From NCBI RefSeq assembly GCF_040436345.1, contig NC_133223.1, positions 24,182,410-24,246,409 on the forward strand: a stretch of 64,000 nucleotides of DNA, written 5' to 3'. Below the pieces are notes generated by a model. The model made no database searches. It was not told the DNA's origin and was given only the letters and a program-made list of their open reading frames with translations. Positions 55,224-64,000 of this stretch are shown in pieces. A program made the position numbers and the translations under genes. Each line of letters opens with the position of its first letter. Position 1 is the stretch's first letter. Source of the DNA: Pagrus major (taxonomy: Eukaryota > Chordata > Actinopteri > Spariformes > Sparidae).

Positions 55224-58200
55224 GCTGAGTATCTGCTCGAAGGAAGTTGCTGAATATTACCCACAAACCTCTGCACGCAGTCTGCTGGCTCAGTCCCTCG
55301 TGGACTTTGATAAGCTGTATTTGAATGAATTCCCAACACACACGCCACACAAACCCTGCACAATGCAGCTCAATAGTAGTACCATCCCACTGAAATATCA
55401 AATGGCATAAAAGATTCTTTAATCTCCCCTCAAAAGAAAACAAAAGACAATAAGAGAGAGGCCGCTTTGAATGAGCTATCACGTCACCACCTATCAGAGG
55501 AGCTGTCTCTATGGGGGACACATCATCTCTTTGTTTATGCTGCTCATCTAAACTGCTGCACTGCAGAAAATATCCATTTTACAAGGCCGTTATCTCAAGT
55601 GAGTTTTAAAGGGACAATCCGTGATCTGCATGTAATAAAAAGAGTATACTATCCACCACCACAATCTAAAATGCAGGATGAGAACCTGCCATCACATGAC
55701 TAAAACAACAATACGTTTTTGATCCTGTCTGATTGATTACATCACGGAATATGTTGTGAAAAACTCGACACAAAATGATTTTCAATTATTCAATTGACCG
55801 CTCGCTAACCTCTTCCCTCAAGCAGTGACAGTCCATGCATGCCATAATGGCCAACCTCTCAGGCTTTAGATTTCTCGGCATGTAGGAGAGGTGTGCATGT
55901 GGCATTTGAAGACCCTTTTACAACAGTCTTGCTTTACAAACAAGTTATCTTGGAACATCAAAAAGCCAGAGACTTCATTTCCAAACGACTAGCTTACGTT
56001 AGCCTAATCATGTATCAAGCTAACTATCGTCAGAGCTGATAAAATCTACATGCGACAGTTCTCGTTTCAGCCGACAGAAGTGAGAGTTGCTCGGTAGAAA
56101 TGAAAAGCTGCACTGCTCCTGGAAATGCAAACAAAAAAAAGAGACTGCAAAAGAAAACAAAGTCACTAAATCTGGTTTAAGGAAAACAGGCTTTTAAGAA
56201 AAAAATGTTTGTGACTTCAAACAGCTGCAGAGTTATGAGTCCTGCTGCACATGCCAATCCCGTGGACAACTATCCTGAGAGTGCAGCTTTCTCCTCTAAA
56301 TGACATGCATTCATAGTACATCTTTTTACACGGTGCAAAAAAAGAGTAATCTATTGGATTTGCCCAAACATCAAATGAAAGAGGACAGTGATGAAAGCAT
56401 TAAGCCGAGGAAATCACATGGCAGCAGAGGGTCAACCGACAAGTCGCTGGAGAAATGACAGTGAAATAACAATCGAGCTGAGTAGACGGCAGACATATCA
56501 TTAAAGAGACGCTGTGACAGTCTAAGCATTCTCCAAAACATCGACTTCTGTGTTCTGACTTTGATATCGGCTTGATCCACCTAATGAGGGCTATGATGTC
56601 TAAATAAGGGATGCTGGTGGAACAACACAAGCTCTCATTTACAGACCACAGGGTGTATTCACATCTGAGATGGCTGAACAGCAAATCAAAGCCACGGTGG
56701 TGGGGTTCAGTCAAGTAATTCCCTGGAACAGTGGGCAATTTCATGACATCCACAACAGTGATTAGAGCAAGAAATGAGTAGCATTTACAAAAGCTCGGCG
56801 TTTAGAGAGACAGCTGTGTTTTATGCAATAATAGGCCGAGAGGCTTTTGATCTGCGTGCGTATGCACGCATGTTTGTATTGAGTGCGGGTGTGTTTCTGA
56901 ATGCTTTATGATTGGCAACCTTTCAAAGTGAGTCTTAGTTGAGGATTCAGAGAAATGGCTGACACAATTACAGATCTCAGGTCAGGGCTGTGATGTGGTA
57001 CAAAGGGGTCTCCATGGTGAAAACATGCTCAGTAGCCACTTAACATTTTCTTGCAAATTGCAGCATCTTTTCCAGCCGGCGTGATTAGAAAATTGGGCGG
57101 CGTCGAAGTGGGGTTGGGGGCCTGGCGAGAGGGGGCTCAAGTATTCAAGTGTGACTTTTTGACTGACATGTGCTATTAGGTTGAAATGGTTTAATCTCTT
57201 TTTGGCTGGTGCGGAGCAGTTGAGGAGGTAAGCTGCACTTATCATTGATCCTCCCCCCGTTCATTGACACACTTAAGCCTCGGCAGGCAGAATTTATCTG
57301 ATGGAGCAGGCAACAGAGGCAAAAGGAGGATTTCACTTTAGAAATGCTCAAAACACCCCGACCAAGTGCCTGGGTTCCGCTCGAAAACTTTGGGCTCTGG
57401 AGGATGCCCGTGTGTTCACAAATGATGTCCCCGGAGAGTACGGCAAAGTTTTCCCATCATCTCACCCAGGAAATGGTTTTTGGCAGAGCTTCCACTGGTT
57501 TTTTTTCTCTGCCTCTGAAGCCCCCACCCCCCCCCCACCCCAACCCCTCTCTTTCTGCATCTGCAACTTGATTGATGGAGCATTTTTCTCCTGTTACATC
57601 CTGCACCAAATTTAGCAAAGGTAACAGGGCTGACTTGGGCAATTCCCAAGAGGGAACTTGGCACTGCTGTTGACAAGCTGAAACAGAGCAGCAGCATGGC
57701 AGTTACAATCCAAATGAAAAGAGGTTTTGTTCTTCTCTCAGTGACTCAAGTTGTTTACAAGAGCTAATCATTGCAGCACTTAATGTAGCATTGTTCACTC
57801 TGTTCTCATTCAGAGGTCTAAAACAATATCATTGCATTGAGCAGACTTTCAGATGGCGAGGGATCAAAACATGGCGTTCTTTATTATCCTGTGGGTTAGG
57901 TCTGAACACACAGACTCTTTCACAAACTTGAAACTGTCACAACTTCTGCTAAATAACATGAGTGCTTTTATATATGTACTGTATAATATTATTTTTCTAT
58001 TTGTGGGCTTCAATCACTTGCCCGGGATCTCAAAACCACGGAGGTCCTGAAGGCCTGAAGGGCTCATGTTGCAATTAGCTCGAATAATTACTAATTTGCG
58101 TATGCATCACTATGAACTGAAATTAAGAAGGCTGTTAGAGGGCTGTAATAAGGATTTTTATAAATAATGAATCAGGCTTGAATGTGTTTGGAGTTGCTTG

Positions 58201-58311
58201 GTCACAGGACCCTGAAACCAACGCAACTAAAATAAGTTCAACTATGGATAATTTTATTATTTATACTCTCTCAGACACTTGTTTTCGACAGTGACAGGCT
58301 GGTCGAGTCAA

Positions 58312-58480
58312 TTCAGTTTTATTTATATAGAGCCCATTCACAACAAAAGTTCTCTCATGACACTTAATTAAAGCGGGTTAAGACCTTGCTCTTTAGTTTA
58401 AAGAGACCCACAGTTATCACATGAGCAAGCACTTGACAACAGTAGTGAGAGGTGAAAAACTGCCTGGTGAATATAATATA
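58312..58480 (+). repeat. Teleost SINE/LINE-tail fragment
   Basis: Starts CAATTCAGTTTTATTTATAT followed by AGAGCCCATTCACAACAAAAG, matching the frequent teleost repeat 'TTCAATTCAGTTTATTTATATAGCGCC...CACAACA'. Truncated and diverged. Confidence 0.55.
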
Positions 58481-58996
58481 TATAATATAAGCCAGATATT
58501 GAGTTGGTGGAGACCAAGGCAGAACAGGTGGGCAGCAACTTGACACAAAACGAATGCTAATGTCACTCCGTATCTGCTATGTTATCAATAAACAGTAACC
58601 TTTTATGGTAACAAGTTAACCTCTTGAAGGTGATACAGATGCCTTTGCTGTTTACAGCTTGTTTCTGTGGCCCCGAAGTAGCCAAAAAAATTGTTACTGC
58701 TGGTTAAAAGGTTAAGTTCACCCAAAAATGAAAATTCAGACATTATCTACTCAATCTAATGCCGATGGAAAGTCTGGTGAAGTTTTTTAGTCCACAAAAG
58801 ATTTCTGGGGCTTCACAGCAAAACAGTGTTGCAGCATTCTCCTAAACAACTAAAGTAGATGGGGACTTGTTTTAAAACATAAAAAAAACAACCATCTAAA
58901 CAAACAAAAAAAAAAACCGGTTGTAATCCAAGTCTCTTATCATTTTTGGGTGAATGTATCCTTTAAATGGGGAACTGCATTTATATCTTCATGTTC

Positions 58997-59490
58997 TGTC
59001 ATGGTTTCAGTTTGTAGTTTTGCCATTTCCTGTTTTATTTTGAAGTTCTGTCCTCATGCTTCATGTTTTTCTTTTCATGTCCTCCCTTTTGTCTCACCTG
59101 TGCTCTATAAGTTAATCACCCCTTGTGTTTTTAAGTCCTTGTCTTCCCGTCCCTCTCTGTTTGTCAGTTCGTCTGTTCTGTTTGTCATGCGTCTCCTGCT
59201 CCTGCTCCTGTTCTGCTTCGCCCTTGTGTTCCTGTGTCTCCCTGTGCCATCTTCCCATTGTGTGTTTCTGGCTTTTGGTTCCTAATTCCTCGTGTTATTT
59301 CTGGTTTATTGGTTGGTGCTTTTGTACCCTGGTTTTCTGCTGTTTTGTTTTCTGCCTATTGTTGCCACATTTTTGGATTTTGGATTTATTACACTTTGAC
59401 TTCGGCTTCATGTCAATAAAGCTCAGCTTTTGTTAAGTTGACTGCCTGCCTGTGTGTCTGCGTTTGGGTGCCCTTTGTTTAACCGTGACA
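58997..59490 (+). repeat. Solo-LTR-like repeat, copy 2 (better preserved)
   Basis: Begins TGTCATGGTTTCAG and ends AACCGTGACA, giving TG...CA termini with TGTCA/TGACA inverted ends. Inside are a TATA-like CTATAAGTTAATC near 59104 and an AATAAAGCTCAGC signal near 59413. It is about 494 bp with no internal coding region. An exact target-site duplication is not visible. Paralogous to 49335-49785. Confidence 0.5.
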
Positions 59491-60827
59491 CGCTCAATCT
59501 CACAGAGGGATCCCGTGTCAAAATGTAATCAAACACCTTTATATTCCAGCTGAATGTTACACAGTACATATTCCTAAATAAATGTGTGTTTAGTCAAATT
59601 ACTACAAACTAACTCCCGTATAGCCAGCCAGGAGAAGGGTAGTGTTTCAGATGTGAGATGTTAAGTGGTTGGTTTCTGACTCTGTGGGTAAAATATAATG
59701 GAGCTTCCATTTGCATTCTGCTGTGTGCACTGTACATTATGGGCACTTAATAGAACACATACATAATGCAATGACAGTGGGACAAACGCGGGGCCCTATT
59801 TTACCCTGGGGCCCTTTTCCTTGTTAATCAGGCACTTCTACTGCCACTTAAGTCTGCTCTGTATACACGACATGTATTGTATGACTGTCCGAGCTGGAAG
59901 ACGGATCCCTTCTCTGTTCCATTTAACAAGGCTTCTCAAGTTTTTCCTGTTAAAGCTTTCCGAGACAAACCTGTGATTTAATACACATGGCTTGACATGA
60001 AAGTACAAAAGGGGAAGTCCTCATCTATAGCAGCAACACAAAGTACTTTGGAAAGATGCCTGACTTCACGTATTCATCAATTATAATGTAACAGTCTTAA
60101 AGGTCAATTCATTATGTGTCTTTTGCTGTTGGTTTTTCTTCTAAAGTGCCTTGTTTCATCTCTGTCTCTCCATGCTAAATGCATTAAGAGACCAACCCCT
60201 TACCATGTAATTCGTAAGCCCTGGTGGGGTAAACCCTTAAACACCCTCTTTATGACTGTGATCTGACTGTCCTGTGGCACTTTGCTATTAAAATAACCTG
60301 AAGGACTCACTTCAGTGCTTCTCCAGAGGACATCCATTTCCAGACAAGGCTGTGTGGCATCGGGCAAGAGGATTTAAATTCATTTACAGAGGGTGGTCGG
60401 ATATGCCGGAGCACTGATTGGCAGTTGAAAACCATTAGGGCCGGCTCACGCAGGTTTAAGGTTGAGACAGAGCTTTTCTTGATTTAATGTGTTCATTACA
60501 TCCTCCTGGCAGGAAGACTTGAATCACAACGTGACAAGAACTGAATATTTACATGGTATCGCCAAATGTTTTCTCAGGACCAGTGATGGGGGCAACAGGG
60601 CTGCCAGTCACAGCAAAAATCCCTCTCACACCCAGTTATTTACTCTATTCAGCTTCTTAAAGCTTGAAATAAATGACGATGGAATAATGGTTGATCAGAC
60701 AGTCAACCATTCAGTTTGTTTCAATGATTTTCCTAATTTTAGTGAAATAATTATCTGTCTTCAAGACCCTCCTCTCTGAATATCGACCCAATCGCCAGAG
60801 AAAATGTAGGTAATGTACGTTTCTGCG

Positions 60828-61035
60828 AATGTTGAAACTTTACATTCATTCATGCTGCAACTTAACGTTTCTTTTGACAATGCTGTGCTTATGGTCTGGT
60901 TAGGATTAGGTACAAAAAAACACTGGCAATACTAAAACAGCTGGAGTCACACTTACAAATGTTGAAACACAGTCTTGAACTGTGGTCACCGGCTTGGCAT
61001 CCTTCTCGCTTAATTACACCACCATCCCATCCCAT
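60828..61035 (+). repeat. 'GATCATGTTTTGGC' family fragment in asic4 intron 1
   Basis: Contains TTTCTGCGAATGTTGAAACT, GCTTATGGTCTGGTTAGG, CAGTCTTGAACTGTGGTCAC and GGCTTGGCATCCTTCTCGC, words shared with the inverted pair at 22739-23505. Confidence 0.5.
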
Positions 61036-62589
61036 GTTTTTCCTGATTTCTCCAGGAGACTCCCGTTTTTCTTTATCCTCTCCCGGTTTCCTCCTGGGGT
61101 CACAATTCTCCCATGTTTTTCCCCTGATTTTTGACAATGTTTCACACTTTTTTCTGTGTCAATCCCCATCGAGAGGCTGACAAACAGGGCAGTGGCAAAA
61201 AATTAATTAATGAATAGTCATAAATATTACTTTATGCCACAGATTTACGCGACTTTACGCTAGAGGGCTAATTAGTCTGTGTTGTTTTCTGAGAATTAAA
61301 AGTAAAATTTAAATTATTAAATAAAAACACACAAGACCTTGAATCTCAAATTTTTGGATGGTAGGACCCCCAGAATTCTGCTTTTTTTTTTAGGTCTCAA
61401 GGTTGGCAAGTATCTCCCCTCCATCATCCGATATGAAAGTAAGATCATAAACATGTAATGTGAACATGATATGACACGTTCTGTAGAATTGTCAGCATGA
61501 TACTAAGCCTAGGACATGTACAAATATGATTTGCAAAAACAAAACAAAAAACATTGCACATGTGAGCAAATAAGATTCTACATTTTCTTTTGGCAAATAT
61601 GTTGTCTTCTTGTCCAAAAAAATGAGACAAAATGAATAGTTATGATACATAACATGTAAAAGCAAAATGTAATTTCTACATAGGCCAACTGCATTTACGA
61701 ACTGTGTAACAGAAAACATTTCATGCTTTCCTGACAGAAAAACGAGGAATCGAAGACTTAATGTTTGAGTGTACTCCCATCTGGACGACATGCAGTCTGG
61801 ATTGTGATGCTCAAACGTCCCCGTTAAACAAGCAAACAAATAAATAAATCAGCATTGCCATGACAATGCATAAATCTTACATAATGCATCTGAGACAGTG
61901 TCATCATCTCTACCCAGCCTGCACTGGAGGACAAAGAGGACACACTGAAACAATGAAAGACCAAATAGCTGCCTCAGAAAGTACTTAGGGAGGCACCTCA
62001 GTTCAGTCAAAACAGGTCTTAGAACAAAGATAAAACAAGGATGTAATGTATTAATCTCAGGGGTCCTTCCAAACAGAGAAAATGAAAGAATGTGAGAAAA
62101 ACTACATTTACAGAGTGTAAATAACCTTTAAGCGCAGGGCATGAAGTCAGGAACTACACTTGTGCTTCACTGCTTTATTTTACCCTTGCACCCTAACCTG
62201 ATGCAAAACTTTCCCTCTCACACTCTAAAAACAGACAGAGATTAGTCACCACCACCTCACTTGGGCTTCCAGATAGCTCAAAAAAGAACAACTAACCCTG
62301 ACCCTACAAGGCAACACTAAACAGAATGAGATCTATTGTTAAACAACCAACAAGGGAGAGGAAAAAGATGTCTCCTCAACATCTTTGTTGCTGGTATTTA
62401 TTTGTACAAGTCAGTTCTGCTGTAAATTTCTCTTAAAAAAAAACACGAAGGGTTAGAAGAGGTAACACATGAAAAATTAATCATTTAAATCCTTGGGTTT
62501 CCTCACCAGATTTACCGTTTGCGTGTGTGGTGAAAAAAATCACCATCTTTTTACTTTCACGAGTCGTTTGTAAGGTTTCCACTGCGCTC

Positions 62590-62880
62590 TGACCAACTGG
62601 TGCGTTATCCTAGCTGCATGTGTCCGTATCAAGAAGAGAGAGTCACACTTAGGAATATATCTTTTTGTGAGTTTACTTGATCATTTGGCAGTACACAAAA
62701 CTTTTTCGGCCATCTGGCCTTAGAGGCCGACCCTTTCTTCTTCATACGGATACTTTCACAGTGCAGCATGATCGCTCTGAGATTAAAAAAGCCTGCTAAC
62801 CCTCTCATGGGTTGGACAAAACCTTAAAATACAAAGCAGTCAAAAACAACACTACGGGTCCTCTCAAACAACCCACTACA
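62590..62880 (-). mobile_element. Possible Penelope-like or retrozyme-like repeat fragment
   Basis: The plus strand reads CTTTTTCGGCCATCTGGCCT, AGAGGCCGACC, CTTCTTCATACGG. On the minus strand this gives a GAAGAAG, GGCC hairpin and GGCCGAAAAAG order reminiscent of degraded hammerhead-bearing teleost repeats. No reverse transcriptase frame is present. Confidence 0.3.
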
Positions 62881-64000
62881 CCCTCTCCCTGCCCACTTTC
62901 ACTCTCTATTTGCTCGTCCATGTGAAGGTACCACTACAGTAAGTGCCATCCGGAACCAGTTAGCTTATAAAACCCTCCAACAGCGAGTCCACATTGATGC
63001 TGACTTACTGACCACCTGCAACGCCCTGTTGTGTTTGTCAAGGAAGATGCTCTGTACAAAAGTACATTGTGATTACCCATACAAACATAAACTGCTCAAA
63101 CTAAAGCCCTGGTCGTGTGGGACTAGCATTACCTGGCGACGTCTAGTAATTTCTTATGATTGCAGAAGACGTCTGTGATCTTAATCCTAAATCTGTTGTA
63201 ATGTTTGTACGAAATACAGAGGCCATGTCATAATATCATGGGATTAGAATATTAGAATCGGCATGTCAGTGGTTTGGGGTTGTATTTCTTCTGTAAACAT
63301 CTGTTTTCTGTTGTCAGACAACTGAACAAGCAAGAAATTTAATCACAGCATATGTTGAACAGCTGTGCTGTGAGATCGGCTATATTGACATTTACAACTC
63401 TAAACTATGTTAATAATGCGGCTGCTGAAGAACAGATGCCTGGCTTCTGAAAGTTGATGTTACAGGGATCCTTGAGATCATATCTAGGAGATAATGTCAG
63501 TAAATATGAGACTTATCTTGTGTGAGTGCGCCACACAAAGCACCAACATGGGGAGGTCATTTCTAAATCCCATGACGTCCCCTGGTAAAACTAGTCATCA
63601 CTTGTGCTGACTACGTTTTATTTGATTTCATTTTTCTTTTGTCCAACTGTCCTTCTGTCCTTTAGTGAGGAGGATTATATTGTGTGTCATTGTGTAGTCA
63701 TGTCTTTGTGTGTATGTTCCCTGCATTGAATACATTGGATTTAAAAATACAAGATATTTACAGTGCTATTGTACCCAATAAACTGTTTACACAGTGCGTT
63801 TTCCTAACTTATCGAGAATTTCTAAAGTTTCGTGACTCCATCACAGGACTTTACATCCCTCAGCTGTGACGAACACTTCAGTCCTCAGAAATCGTGAACA
63901 AGGCGAACAGGAAGGCTGCAGAGATTCTACAGATTTTTGGAGCTCAAGATTAGAAAAAACGATAGCGATGTGTCAGCTCAGCACACGTCTGACAAACTGA

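Larger units (their letters stand above)
55082..64000 (-). other. asic4: asic4 intron 1 (runs off the window)
   Basis: No coding exon with the asic4 N-terminus or TM1 is present on the minus strand, so the donor of intron 1 lies beyond 64000. Recognisable repeats inside are listed separately. 56800-57700 and 60300-60490 are relatively GC-rich, repeat-poor stretches that could be regulatory; the sequence alone does not show it. Confidence 0.6.

Noticed and set aside
54907-55521. 204-codon minus-strand frame near asic4 exon 2
   Set aside because: It overlaps the real exon in a different frame and continues into intron sequence; the asic4 frame explains the conserved part.
59125-59436. Hydrophobic Cys-rich 103-codon frame
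   Set aside because: It lies within the LTR-like repeat, which has pyrimidine-rich sequence; the paralogous copy at 49.5 kb does not keep the frame.
55082-64000. asic4 exon 1 sought on the minus strand
   Set aside because: No frame with an ASIC N-terminus or first membrane segment was found, so the exon is taken to lie outside the window.

Overview
The window is vertebrate nuclear DNA, most likely from a percomorph-type teleost. Genes are split by GT-AG introns of tens of bases to more than 8 kb, the intergenic DNA is AT-rich, and interspersed repeats of kinds typical of teleosts are plentiful. Nothing prokaryotic is present: no operons, CRISPR arrays or phage. Three protein-coding genes can be traced exon by exon. 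Reading frames join without a break across every junction, and the products were recognised from memory of the human families.

(1) Minus strand, 5114-13552: pdxk, pyridoxal kinase, 11 coding exons, 311 aa, apparently complete. (2) Plus strand, 19482-26885: chpf, chondroitin polymerizing factor, 4 coding exons, 766 aa, complete, with a 3' UTR of about 2.6 kb. (3) Minus strand, 36578-55081: asic4, an acid-sensing ion channel 4 subunit. The last nine coding exons (359 aa) are present. The first exon (N-terminus, first membrane segment, early ectodomain) is not in the window and should lie beyond base 64000, so intron 1 is longer than 8.9 kb.

Layout: 1-1250 looks like the promoter and a non-coding first exon of an unidentified leftward gene. 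1250-3880 is repeat-rich intergenic DNA. pdxk follows, then a 5.9 kb head-to-head gap holding a possible coiled-coil gene relic (16754-17724) and a CpG-rich chpf promoter. chpf and asic4 are tail-to-tail, as in human 2q35, and separated by about 7 kb that contains nested and fold-back repeats. The rest, to 64000, is asic4 with large repeat-bearing introns. The genes have no shared pathway: vitamin B6 salvage in the cytosol, chondroitin sulfate synthesis in the Golgi, and a DEG/ENaC-family membrane channel subunit.

The most unusual structures are not genes: a three-level nested insertion at 30276-31617 with perfect 18-bp terminal inverted repeats and a hammerhead-ribozyme-like core; a 67-bp-arm hairpin at 33626-33785; a hexamer repeat inside the asic4 coding sequence that encodes a Pro-His tail and has a four-tract G-quadruplex pattern on the other strand; and a short repeat carrying intact CCAAT and octamer boxes in two copies 32 kb apart. 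No previously undescribed multi-gene system is supported.
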